In this document: in pieces, positions 1 to 8,393 of the stretch
How positions within the stretch are numbered: position 1 is the stretch's first letter
Layout of the letters: each line of letters opens with the position of its first letter
NCBI GenBank assembly: GCA_944392655.1
Contig: CALXXL010000015.1
Location: 1-49,393 of the forward strand
Direction of reading: 5' to 3'
DNA: 49,393 bases
DNA from: an uncultured Victivallaceae bacterium
GTDB taxonomy: Bacteria; Verrucomicrobiota; Lentisphaeria; Victivallales; Victivallaceae
Translations under genes and position numbers: made by a program
Notes under the pieces: generated by a model
What the model saw: the letters and a program-made list of their open reading frames with translations, nothing else
What the model was told of the DNA's origin: nothing
Database searches by the model: none

Positions 1-70
1 AGAACCCGTGTCGGGTTGCCGGTAATATCGCCTTGAAGGCGTGGTGCATACCACCGGCTAAGCCGGTGGT
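1..70. repeat. Cluster of three hairpins, IS200/IS605- or REP-like end
   Basis: Three short inverted repeats follow each other at the window edge: AACCCG/CGGGTT around TGT (3-17), CGCCT/AGGCG around TGA (29-41), and a perfect palindrome of 10-nt arms ACCACCGGCT/AGCCGGTGGT around one A (50-70), followed by TTTT. Compact GC-rich hairpins of this type are found at the ends of IS200/IS605 elements (sometimes overlapping the 3' end of a TnpB-associated RNA) and in REP sequences. No transposase gene lies inside the window, so any element would extend upstream. A plain terminator of an upstream gene is the main alternative for the third hairpin. Confidence 0.4.
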
Positions 71-326
71 TTTGATTGCTTCTAGGTAGAAAACTATCGG
101 TTTCCAATATATAGCTGAAACAATCTTGTTTTTAATGCAACAGATTAACTTTAATTTATCACTTCATAAGATAGATGATTGAATTTTGATAAAAGATAGA
201 GTGAATGCAATATTTAACTATTTGGATATAAAGCGCTTTAAATTAGACAAGTCAGTTGTTTGATTTATATATATTGGATTGCAAATTTGGATATTATTAA
301 TAATGCCGTGATCAAAATTATATAAA
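71..326. other. AT-rich intergenic DNA, no gene recognised
   Basis: No ORF with a convincing ribosome binding site and no RNA gene is seen between the hairpin cluster and the argG terminator. Confidence 0.5.
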
Positions 327-359
327 AAAGCGATGGAGGATAAAAACCTCCATCGCTTT
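327..359 (-). terminator. Intrinsic terminator of argG
   Basis: A perfect 13-bp stem (327-339 with 347-359) surrounds a 7-nt loop. On the minus strand it is followed by a run of T residues. It lies 25 nt past the argG stop codon. Confidence 0.85.
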
Positions 360-384
360 AGTGAATTATTTAATGCTTATTGCA

Positions 385-1581
385 TCAATATTCATTCTGT
401 TTGCTGCGGGCACGAACACGGAGACGCAACGCGTTAAGTTTAATAAATCCAGCCGCATCTTTGTGATCGTAGGCATCGGCGCCTTCAAAGCTGGCTACAG
501 CTTCATCATACAGACTGTATTCGGAACGTCTGCCAGTGACATGGCACGCGCCTTTAAAGAGTTTGACTCTTACATCACCAGTTACATAACGCTGACTGTG
601 GGTTATGGCCGCCTGGAGCATTTCACGTTCCGGAGCATACCAGAATCCATTATATACCATGTCGGCATATTTCGGAACCAGGCTGTCACGCAGATGCATA
701 ACTTCACGGTCCATGGTGATCTCTTCCAGACCACGATGCGCCAAGTGCAGGATTGTACCACCGGGAGTTTCATAAACACCACGTGACTTCATGCCTACAA
801 AACGGTTTTCAACAATATCTACACGACCTACAGCATGCTTTTTACCGATAGCATTGAGTTTGCGCATCAGGTTTGCCGGAGAGAGTTTTTCACCGTTGAC
901 GGCAACCGGAATACCTTTTTCAAACGAAATGATCACATCTTCAGGCGTATCCGCCGCTTCACTCAACGGTTTGGTCATTACCGCAATTTCATCCGGGAAT
1001 TCATTCCACGGATCTTCAAGTATACCACCTTCAAAGCTTATATGCAACAGGTTGCGATCCATACTGTAAGGTTTCTTTGCCGTGGTGGAAACCGGAATGC
1101 CGTTTTTCTTGGCATATTCCACCAGATCCATACGGCCGGTGAAATTCCATTCACGCCATGGAGCAATAACTTTGATATTAGGTTCAAGCGCATAGGCGGT
1201 GAGTTCAAATCGGATCTGGTCATTGCCTTTGCCGGTAGCTCCGTGGCAAATCGCATCGGCCCCTTCCTGACGGGCAATTTCAATCAGACGTTTGCCAATC
1301 AGCGGACGGGCAATTGAGGTTCCCAGCAAATAGTTGCCTTCATAAATCGCATTTGCCTGCATCATCGGGAAAATGAAATCACGGGCAAATTCTTCCGTCA
1401 AATCTTCAACATAGCATTTGGTCGCTCCGGTGGCAATCGCTTTTTCTTCAACACCGGAAAGTTCTTCCTCCTGCCCAACGTCTGCACAGAAGCCAATAAC
1501 TTCCGCATTATAGACGTCTTTAACCCATTTCACGATTACCGACGTATCCAAACCGCCGGAATAGGCCACAATTACTTTCAT
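385..1581 (-). CDS. argG: Argininosuccinate synthase
   Basis: This 398-residue protein has the usual length of type 1 argininosuccinate synthases, which join citrulline and aspartate with ATP to form argininosuccinate in arginine synthesis in the cytoplasm. The N-terminal PP-loop reads AYSGGLDTS (residues 6-14), and the family signature [13 protein letters not shown] follows near residue 115. The ATG directly follows the TAA of the upstream mscS-like gene, and its Shine-Dalgarno AAGGAG lies within the tail of that gene, so translation is probably coupled. The gene ends before a strong terminator. No argH is nearby. Assignment is secure. Confidence 0.97.
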   Translation of the reverse strand: MKVIVAYSGGLDTSVIVKWVKDVYNAEVIGFCADVGQEEELSGVEEKAIATGATKCYVEDLTEEFARDFIFPMMQANAIYEGNYLLGTSIARPLIGKRLIEIARQEGADAICHGATGKGNDQIRFELTAYALEPNIKVIAPWREWNFTGRMDLVEYAKKNGIPVSTTAKKPYSMDRNLLHISFEGGILEDPWNEFPDEIAVMTKPLSEAADTPEDVIISFEKGIPVAVNGEKLSPANLMRKLNAIGKKHAVGRVDIVENRFVGMKSRGVYETPGGTILHLAHRGLEEITMDREVMHLRDSLVPKYADMVYNGFWYAPEREMLQAAITHSQRYVTGDVRVKLFKGACHVTGRRSEYSLYDEAVASFEGADAYDHKDAAGFIKLNALRLRVRARSKQNEY

Positions 1582-2964
1582 TTATTGCTGCTCCTTATTC
1601 TTGGTTAAAAGTTTAGTTTGTATATTATCTAATCCAATAAGATACGATGTATTGGTCGGGAATGCAAATTCCAAACCGGCTTCATTGAATTTTTCCAGTA
1701 TGGCAAAGTTAATCGATTCCCGCGCATCAAGAAATTCATCCCATGAACAGTTGAACCATAGCATTACCCCGATTACCAGAGCCCAGTCACGCATTTCATT
1801 GAAATGTATCGCCGGAGGATTGGTTGCCATATCGAAAACTGGCATGTTATCCATAATCTCATGCAGGATTTTTACTGCCTGACGCATTTGCTGCGGAGTC
1901 ATACTGTAAGTTAAAGTTATGTCAAAAGAATACCTTATATAAGGTCGCTTGGTAATATTTTCTATCGGACTGTCAGCAACAGTGGCGTTGGGAATGGTAA
2001 AAAGATTGCCGTCAAGAGTGCGAACTGAGGTGGAACGTAAACCTACTTCTTCGACAAAACCATCTATCCCGTTTAGTTTTATACGGTCACCAACAACAAA
2101 TGGACGATCAAGTATAACCATTATTGAACTTATAAAGTTGGCAATGGTGTTTTGAGCCGCAAAAGCAATCGCCAAACCTACAACCCCGGCACCGGCAAGC
2201 AGTGTTGATATATTGAGACCCAGAATATTCTGCATTATAAACATTATGCCTATCGCACCTATCGCGACTTTCAGGGTTTTGCGTATCAGGCTGATAAGCA
2301 GATCATTTATGTTTTTGCCGGTGCGGTCTGAGAAGTTTTTGAGAAAACTGTCAACCACTGCAATGCATCTGAACACCATCCAGAAAATGATAATCGAAAA
2401 TATGGCCCAAAATATTCTGGCAATTATTATTCTGCTTTCCGGTGGAATATTTTTCAGCACACCAGCTGCACTGGTGAAAACACCTAATAGTGTCAATGCC
2501 AGAAACATCGGAAGCCTCAGGCTGCTTTTTAATACTTTTCCGGTCGCTCCACGGGATTTTCGAAACAGTTTAGCACTTACTCCTGTCAAAACAAATGTTA
2601 ATACTGCTGACAGAATTACCGATGCCAACGACCCGCCGGCAAAAATAAGCAGATTTTGGGTGTTATCGGAGAACCATGTCCCTAATTCGTTCAGCGTTTG
2701 AACAAAAAAACTCTGCATTTTCTGTAATGTGGTTAAATCAATAGACTCCAGAATTGGCAATTCTTCAGGAATTTCTCCAAATAGCTCCAAGCCTTCACTT
2801 TCAGCCGGTTCCGGCGACGGTTCCGATACTGCAGCATCACTTGTTGCTGAATCTTGCTGTGTCTCTGCTGTTGTCGCAGTTACCATGAGTGGATTGGCAA
2901 TAGTTTTAACCGGGAATAAAAAAATTACAACCAAGGTTGTCAGAATTAAAAATGATATCTTCAT
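1582..2964 (-). CDS. MscS-family mechanosensitive channel
   Basis: The 460-residue protein starts with a signal-peptide-like stretch (1-23), then an acidic, Ser/Pro/Glu-rich linker (35-75). Predicted membrane helices lie at about 104-128, 151-172, 179-205 and 231-265. The MscS pore/beta-domain signature is clear: GLAIAFAAQNTIANF (263-277) followed by DRPFVVGDRI (286-295) and the beta-domain RTLDGNLFTIPN. Family members open under membrane tension during hypo-osmotic shock. The N-terminal periplasmic extension is longer than in E. coli MscS. It is the first gene of an mscS-argG unit with zero intergenic space and a good promoter at 3014-3042. The pairing with argG is probably a transcriptional convenience. 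Confidence 0.93.
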   Translation of the reverse strand: MKISFLILTTLVVIFLFPVKTIANPLMVTATTAETQQDSATSDAAVSEPSPEPAESEGLELFGEIPEELPILESIDLTTLQKMQSFFVQTLNELGTWFSDNTQNLLIFAGGSLASVILSAVLTFVLTGVSAKLFRKSRGATGKVLKSSLRLPMFLALTLLGVFTSAAGVLKNIPPESRIIIARIFWAIFSIIIFWMVFRCIAVVDSFLKNFSDRTGKNINDLLISLIRKTLKVAIGAIGIMFIMQNILGLNISTLLAGAGVVGLAIAFAAQNTIANFISSIMVILDRPFVVGDRIKLNGIDGFVEEVGLRSTSVRTLDGNLFTIPNATVADSPIENITKRPYIRYSFDITLTYSMTPQQMRQAVKILHEIMDNMPVFDMATNPPAIHFNEMRDWALVIGVMLWFNCSWDEFLDARESINFAILEKFNEAGLEFAFPTNTSYLIGLDNIQTKLLTKNKEQQ

Positions 2965-3013
2965 TTTTATATTATTTTTCGTTTTTTTCCAGGTTGAATA
3001 TTCTTACTTCATT

Positions 3014-3042
3014 AATATATTACCAAAGCGGCAGATTGCCAA
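3014..3042 (-). promoter_or_regulatory. Sigma-70-type promoter for mscS-argG
   Basis: On the minus strand, TTGGCA (3042-3037), a 17-nt spacer and TATATT (3019-3014) sit about 50 nt before the mscS-like ATG. Spacing is ideal, with one mismatch in each hexamer. Confidence 0.55.
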
Positions 3043-3090
3043 ACGAAAATATGATTTAAGCTTAAATTAACTGCAAGCAGAATTGCAATT

Positions 3091-3870
3091 ATGGAAAAAA
3101 ACGATTTCTTCAAAACATTGCTGGACACGGTAAGTCGCGAATATTCCGGAATGGATAGTGATAGTGGTGTATGGCGGCAGTTACTTGCAGAGCAACCACG
3201 AACTGTTCATGAATTGAAAATTGCTCCACAGATAAAAACAGAGGAAATAAATATTAACCGCAATAGTTCAGCTGCTGAGAGTAGCGGAACTTTGGCTTCC
3301 ACCGACATGGCCTCCCTGGCGAAAATGGTTAAAGATTGCCATAAATGCAATTTGCGCGGAGGATGCAAACAAACTGTATTCGGCGAGGGTAACTATCATG
3401 CTGATTTGATGTTTGTTGGCGAAGCTCCAGGGGCAGAAGAAGATGCCACCGGGCGCCCATTTGTCGGCAAATCTGGACAGTTGCTGGATAAAATGATACA
3501 GGCAATGCAATTTCAGCGCTCAGAGGTGTTTATCGGCAATATTATAAAATGTCGTCCGCCGGGAAACCGTAATCCTATGCCGGAAGAAGCCGACGCATGT
3601 ATCGGATATCTTAAACGGCAAATAGAATTGATTAAACCTAAAGCGCTGGTATTGTTAGGCGCAACGCCGTTATTGTTTTTAATGAATATTTCCGGGATAA
3701 AGAGGAATCGCGGTAAGTGGTTGGAATACAATGGTATACCTGTGATGCCGACATTTCATCCTGCCTATCTTCTGCATTCTCCAGGCGACAAACGGCTGGT
3801 TTGGGAAGATTTGAAGGCGGTTATGCGTCTTTTGGGTAAAGATCCGGCTGCTACTGTTGTCCGTAAATAA
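3091..3870 (+). CDS. Family 4 (Fe-S) uracil-DNA glycosylase
   Basis: This 259-residue protein removes uracil from DNA in base excision repair. After a roughly 75-residue non-conserved N-terminal extension come the four cysteines expected for the 4Fe-4S cluster of family 4 UDGs (C83, C86, C154, C170). The active-site motif GEAPGAEED is at 110-118 with GRPFVGKSGQLL after it, and the second motif HPAYLL begins at H223. The start ATG lies 126 nt from the divergent mscS start; the Shine-Dalgarno is weak. The N-terminal extension resembles that seen in phage SPO1 DNA-polymerase-related UDGs, but it lacks any polymerase-like sequence here. Confidence 0.93.
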   Translation: MEKNDFFKTLLDTVSREYSGMDSDSGVWRQLLAEQPRTVHELKIAPQIKTEEININRNSSAAESSGTLASTDMASLAKMVKDCHKCNLRGGCKQTVFGEGNYHADLMFVGEAPGAEEDATGRPFVGKSGQLLDKMIQAMQFQRSEVFIGNIIKCRPPGNRNPMPEEADACIGYLKRQIELIKPKALVLLGATPLLFLMNISGIKRNRGKWLEYNGIPVMPTFHPAYLLHSPGDKRLVWEDLKAVMRLLGKDPAATVVRK

Positions 3871-3925
3871 TATTGATAAAAATTTCTAAAATTCGTTTTT
3901 ATCGTTGCAGGAACAGTAAATATAC

Positions 3926-3954
3926 TTGACATTTGATATATAATGTACTATAAT
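3926..3954 (+). promoter_or_regulatory. Perfect-consensus sigma-70 promoter
   Basis: TTGACA (3926-3931), exactly 17 nt, then TATAAT (3949-3954): both hexamers match consensus completely. A small inverted repeat ACATT/AATGT (3930-3934 and 3943-3947) overlaps the spacer and could be an operator. Transcription would start near 3961 and run into the glycosidase-lipoprotein-lexA genes. Confidence 0.8.
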
Positions 3955-4005
3955 TAATAAAACTATATATATAAAATAGTGATTAACCGCAAAAATATCC
4001 TTGCT

Positions 4006-7000
4006 ATGAAAAAAATAATAACCATATTAATGAGCGGCCTTTATTATGCCGGAATAAGTCTTGCCGGGAATGTACTGATCAACGGCAATGCTGAGTCCGG
4101 TCCATGTGGCTGGAGTGGTAAATATGATATTACTACCCAAAATGTATTTAAAGGAAAATACTCTTTTGTAATTGAAATCGGGGAGAATGGGCAGACTGTG
4201 TTTGCGCCCGGATCGTTGATCCCTTTAAATAATGTTGAAAATCTGAATTTTTCCGGCGTTATGCGGGCGGAAGATGCAGCATCAGGCGCTGTGTCTGTTG
4301 AACTGGAATTATATGATGATTATGCCATGCCATATGAGTATACTTCTGTATTGCCGATACCGGGAAGTGAATCTACTCTTATGAAATCTGCTCAGGCTGG
4401 AGATAAGACTATATATATATCGCCTGAGACCAACTGGCAGGCCGGAGATGATGTGGCTGTTGTTTTTAATGTTGCTGAAGAAGATCTGAACAGCAATACT
4501 CCTAATATGAACTGCTATGTCGGCGGAATCGCTAAAGTGCGCAATAGTGAATTCGCAACAGAAGTTGTGCTGAAACGGGAATTGGAACGAAGTTATCCCG
4601 TTGGGAATGTGCGTTTACATAAAATCTCCAAGCTTCCGGCAATAGTTGAAAAGACCGGCATAAGCAATGAGTTTAAAGCATTTTCCGGCGTAGCAGAATG
4701 TTCTGCATTGACTGGATTCTGCAAGCCGGTTTTGACATTTTACGGTAAGCCAGGTACTCATATAATTGTGGATGAATTGACTTTTTCCGCAGTGCCGGTT
4801 GAGGTGACAATAAATGGTGACACCGTCGGCTATAACAGCGAAACTTTGATTAAAAAATATGAAACCCTGGGGCACGAATTGGATCTTGCTTATTATGAGT
4901 TCGGTACGGCACTGGATATTGCCGCATTTAAATTGCAGGCGGCCGGTAAGGATCCCAAAAATATTGTGGCAAATGGAAAAAATTTACGTGCGGAATATCT
5001 CTCATTATATGAAATGCTTGAAAAAACAATAACCGATATCCGGGCAGATCAGGGCGATGCAAATGAACAGTTTGATAACCGCATTCAGGTTTTTGAGGCC
5101 GGTTTTGCTGAATTGAAGAGCATGGGCAAAGTTATGACGGCGGAAGCCGGAGCTTTGACCGCTGATCTGCCGGAACTTCCTGAACCGGATAGAACATATT
5201 CCAGTGATTACTTGTTTGATAAATTTATTTTAGGCATGGATATATCATGGAAATTATACGGAGAAAATATACTTACATATCCAGGTCATGCTTATAACAA
5301 TGAATATGTTGCCCTCGCAATGAATGATGCCGGTGTGAATTTGCTGTCGCTGGAAGTTATGCGTAAAGGCGGATATCTGGATTTTATGAATGCTTTGCGC
5401 CGCTACACCCGGGCGCCTTTTATGCCGTGGACCAGCGATGAGGCTTTTGATAATGGCGATTCTGGAAGTTTCGGATATTTCGGGAAAGTTGATGCTCTTA
5501 TAAACGATACGGATAGATTCTTTAAATTGTTTAAGGATTATCCGAATTGCATCGGGGTACAGTTGGATGAACCGATGATTTCCGATACCAGTTCCCTATA
5601 TGGCTCATTGGATCGTAACCGGTTGTTCATCCGCAACTGGAACAACGCATACAGGGAAAAATCTAATGAGCTTCTGCGTTGGGGTATTAAACCTCCGGAA
5701 ATAAGTGCACGCAGAATTCCGGAAGAAAAGGACACTTTCCCTGAGTCGATAGGATATATAGAATGGAAGATATTTAAAAAGGATTTCCTGGGAAAACATC
5801 TTGATGCATTATATAACGGGTTGACAAAGAAAAATATTCAGGTAAGTACCGTTATGATGGATTGGAATGCTTCCAACCCTGAGGATACCAGTTATGTGTC
5901 TGTGGCATCAAAGATACCTTATATCGGTACAGATTTATATGAAAACGGTTCTTTGAAAGAGAGTTTCTCTATGCAGTTGTTCCGCAATGCGGCTAAAGAC
6001 CGGGCGATATTATGGCCGGGAGCCGGATATTCATGCAAGAGCAGCTCAGCATTCAACCGCTCACTGGCTGTCGGACTGGCATATGCCGACGGAATCCATA
6101 TGTGGACGTATGAGTATTGCAGCAAATATCGCGACCCGAATATCTTCTGGCGTTATTGCGGCTCTGCACCAAACCTGGATGACCGAAACCGTTTGATGCT
6201 CAACAATTGGGCGCCATATTTATGGGATGATCTGTGTGCATGTTATGCCACAGCCGGCAGGGCTCAGAACAGTTTGATTAACCGCGAGTCGCTGGCTGAT
6301 GCGGCAATGCTGTTCTCTGAACGTCAGATAATGGTTGCGGATAATCCGGGTAAATATTTCAACAGTCAGGTTGGACTTTATTCTGCATTTGTAAATCAGA
6401 ATATTCCTTGCGATATATTGTTTATCGACAATTTGACAGCTGAAAAAATCGACTCTTACAAGATGGTGGTGGTCGATAGTATCGCAGCAATGACTGAGGA
6501 TGAAGCTGTACTGCTGCAAGATTACGTTGCCAATGGCGGTACGCTGGTTGTGATAGGACGTAGTTCTCTGGATAATGACTGGGGGGCACCATTGAAAGAT
6601 TTTGCTTTAAAGCGGGTTTTGGGCGTAAGTTATAAGAAGGATGGTCGTTCATATGGAACAATAAACACTAAATGGGGCGATATAAAGCTTAATCCCAATA
6701 TAGATATTCCTTTCGTCAATTCCAGCAAAAAAGACAGTGTCGATTGGCCGGGCGGAGGTATTGCACTTATGGAGAATAGTTACGGCTCTGGGCGTTCGAT
6801 CTATTTTGCATTGCCGAGCGGAGGTTATTACAGCAATGGTTACAAATTTGTTCCAGGGATAGAAAAGATCCTGGCCAATATTTATCGTGAGGTCTGTGAG
6901 GAATTGCCGGTCGGATTCATTGGATTGCCGAATAATGTAGAAGTTTCTATTTCCGTAAATGCCCAGGGAGAAATAGTTATAGTATTGATTAATCGTACCG

Positions 7001-7167
7001 GATTATCCGATTTTGGAGAGATATCAGATATTCCGGCATATAAGTTAAAACTGAATGGTGGTAAGGAGGTGTTTGCACCCGCATCAGAGACGGTATGGGA
7101 GGCCGGAAGTGATGGCGTAGTGGAAATACCGGGGTTTACCGATTATCAGTTGCTTATTGTAAGATAG
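4006..7167 (+). CDS. Large secreted glycoside-hydrolase-like protein (GH-A/GH42-like)
   Basis: The ATG at 4006 gives a 1053-residue protein with a clear signal peptide (MKKIITILMSG... up to SLAG); the upstream GTG at 3979 adds only a polar stretch and lacks a ribosome site. Residues about 25-260 look like a beta-rich carbohydrate-binding region, and 270-390 are helical. A TIM-barrel-like part follows, with WTSDEAFD and a VQLDEPM strand end (D521, E522), where the Glu could be the acid/base as in clan GH-A enzymes. Near residue 820-880 a Rossmann-like segment (VVDSIAAMTEDE, YVANGGTLVVIG) resembles the trimerisation domain of GH42 beta-galactosidases. Exported, probably periplasmic or surface. 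Substrate unknown; the family assignment is by pattern only. Short gaps link it to the lipoprotein and lexA genes downstream. Confidence 0.6.
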   Translation: MKKIITILMSGLYYAGISLAGNVLINGNAESGPCGWSGKYDITTQNVFKGKYSFVIEIGENGQTVFAPGSLIPLNNVENLNFSGVMRAEDAASGAVSVELELYDDYAMPYEYTSVLPIPGSESTLMKSAQAGDKTIYISPETNWQAGDDVAVVFNVAEEDLNSNTPNMNCYVGGIAKVRNSEFATEVVLKRELERSYPVGNVRLHKISKLPAIVEKTGISNEFKAFSGVAECSALTGFCKPVLTFYGKPGTHIIVDELTFSAVPVEVTINGDTVGYNSETLIKKYETLGHELDLAYYEFGTALDIAAFKLQAAGKDPKNIVANGKNLRAEYLSLYEMLEKTITDIRADQGDANEQFDNRIQVFEAGFAELKSMGKVMTAEAGALTADLPELPEPDRTYSSDYLFDKFILGMDISWKLYGENILTYPGHAYNNEYVALAMNDAGVNLLSLEVMRKGGYLDFMNALRRYTRAPFMPWTSDEAFDNGDSGSFGYFGKVDALINDTDRFFKLFKDYPNCIGVQLDEPMISDTSSLYGSLDRNRLFIRNWNNAYREKSNELLRWGIKPPEISARRIPEEKDTFPESIGYIEWKIFKKDFLGKHLDALYNGLTKKNIQVSTVMMDWNASNPEDTSYVSVASKIPYIGTDLYENGSLKESFSMQLFRNAAKDRAILWPGAGYSCKSSSAFNRSLAVGLAYADGIHMWTYEYCSKYRDPNIFWRYCGSAPNLDDRNRLMLNNWAPYLWDDLCACYATAGRAQNSLINRESLADAAMLFSERQIMVADNPGKYFNSQVGLYSAFVNQNIPCDILFIDNLTAEKIDSYKMVVVDSIAAMTEDEAVLLQDYVANGGTLVVIGRSSLDNDWGAPLKDFALKRVLGVSYKKDGRSYGTINTKWGDIKLNPNIDIPFVNSSKKDSVDWPGGGIALMENSYGSGRSIYFALPSGGYYSNGYKFVPGIEKILANIYREVCEELPVGFIGLPNNVEVSISVNAQGEIVIVLINRTGLSDFGEISDIPAYKLKLNGGKEVFAPASETVWEAGSDGVVEIPGFTDYQLLIVR

Positions 7168-7189
7168 TAAATTAAAATAGGGGGGATAA

Positions 7190-7657
7190 ATGAAATTTAA
7201 AGTCGGACTTCTGGTAGTCTGCGGTGCGCTGCTGTTATGCGTTACCGGCTGCCGAAGTACGGAGACACAATCATTCCAGGTTACACCGCTGACTCAGACG
7301 GAACAGAATAGTCTTGAGCAGCTTGGGGAACAGTTATTTGTTGCAGTGGCGGCTCAGGATTATGCCGCGGCTAAATCGCTTTTTGCCGAGGATTTCGGTA
7401 AAGACAGCGACAATGAGGCGCAGTTCAAATTATTCTGCAATAATTTTGCCGACTGCGGGACGCTGAAAAATAAAGAGCTTGTTACGACAATAAACCGTAC
7501 TCCATTTAAATTATTGGTATATAAGTTGTCGTTTGAGAAGACGATGCCCGATAGTGAATCTGAAGAGATAATAGTTCCGCAGGAGCGGCTCTTTGTTATG
7601 GGCATGGGGAATATTGACGGTAAACTGGTTGTTGTGGATTTTCGACCGGTGTTATAA
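7190..7657 (+). CDS. Small lipoprotein of unknown function
   Basis: The 155-residue protein has a classical lipoprotein signal (MKFKVGLLVVCGALLLCVTGC), with the lipobox VTGC ending at C21. The mature part (about 135 residues) has a helix with LGEQLFVAVAAQDYAAAKSLFAEDF followed by beta-rich sequence ending in DGKLVVVDFRPV, a layout reminiscent of NTF2/SnoaL-like folds, though no family is recognised. A strong purine-rich ribosome site (AGGGGGG) precedes the ATG. It lies 22 nt after the glycosidase gene and 24 nt before lexA, so the three are probably co-transcribed. Confidence 0.75.
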   Translation: MKFKVGLLVVCGALLLCVTGCRSTETQSFQVTPLTQTEQNSLEQLGEQLFVAVAAQDYAAAKSLFAEDFGKDSDNEAQFKLFCNNFADCGTLKNKELVTTINRTPFKLLVYKLSFEKTMPDSESEEIIVPQERLFVMGMGNIDGKLVVVDFRPVL

Positions 7658-7681
7658 TCTAACTGCAGGAGGGACTCCATC

Positions 7682-8308
7682 ATGAGAGAACTAACTGAAA
7701 AACAAAAAAATATCTTACAATTCATAGAAGAATTTTCAGAAAAAGAAGGCATGGCACCTACGGTTTATGAAATAGGTGAAAAGTTTAACATTAAAACCAG
7801 TACTGTATTTGCCCACTTAAAGGCTTTGCAGCGCAAGAATCAATTGACACGCAGCTCAAAAGCACGCAGTATCGCGTTGCGCAATGGACGCAAACCGGTG
7901 CCGCACATGTCCTTCCTCACCGCAATTCCGTTGCTTGGACGGATTAATGCCGGTATGCCGGCTGATGCACAGGAGTATCGCGAACGGGATATTTATATTG
8001 AATCTGCTCTGCTGGCTCGATTCCCGAATGATAAGTTCTTTGCTTTGCGGGTATCCGGCGAAAGCATGCGTGATCTTGGCGTCTTGGATGGCGATATTGT
8101 AATCGTCCGGCAGACAGAAAATATCCGCTCCGGTGATATGGTGGTTGCGTTAATAGGAAATGAAGCAACTGTGAAGAGCTATTTCCCGTTGACTCAGGGA
8201 CGGATTGAATTGCGCCCCGCCAATCCGGATTATTCAACTCAGGTTTACCGTATGGATGAAGTGGTGATTCAGGGTAAAGTAGTTGGATTGCAGCGGGAAT
8301 ATTGTTAA
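7682..8308 (+). CDS. lexA: LexA SOS repressor
   Basis: This 208-residue protein is a complete LexA. The N-terminal winged helix (1-65) carries APTVYEIGEKFNIKTSTVFAHLKALQ as its recognition region. The self-cleavage bond is Ala90-Gly91 (INAGMPA), and the catalytic dyad is S128 (GESM) and K165 (EATVK). It represses DNA-damage genes and is cleaved with RecA help. The ribosome site GCAGGAGG is well placed. The recognition helix differs from the E. coli and Bacillus forms, so its operator may differ; no known LexA box is seen in front of it. A terminator follows, and lexA appears to be the last gene of a unit starting with the secreted glycosidase. Confidence 0.95.
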   Translation: MRELTEKQKNILQFIEEFSEKEGMAPTVYEIGEKFNIKTSTVFAHLKALQRKNQLTRSSKARSIALRNGRKPVPHMSFLTAIPLLGRINAGMPADAQEYRERDIYIESALLARFPNDKFFALRVSGESMRDLGVLDGDIVIVRQTENIRSGDMVVALIGNEATVKSYFPLTQGRIELRPANPDYSTQVYRMDEVVIQGKVVGLQREYC

Positions 8309-8324
8309 TTATTGCATAGTTACA

Positions 8325-8362
8325 GCAATTATCCCGGATTAACCGGGGTAATTGCTTTTTTT
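8325..8362 (+). terminator. Intrinsic terminator of lexA
   Basis: A 13-bp stem (8325-8337 with 8343-8355, one G-U pair) with loop ATTAA is followed by seven T residues. Confidence 0.9.
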
Positions 8363-8393
8363 ATTTTAATATATACAGGTCTTTGCTGGAAGA

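Noticed and set aside
835-1317. Long plus-strand open frames opposite argG
   Set aside because: They are antisense shadows of argG, lack ribosome sites and show no domain pattern.
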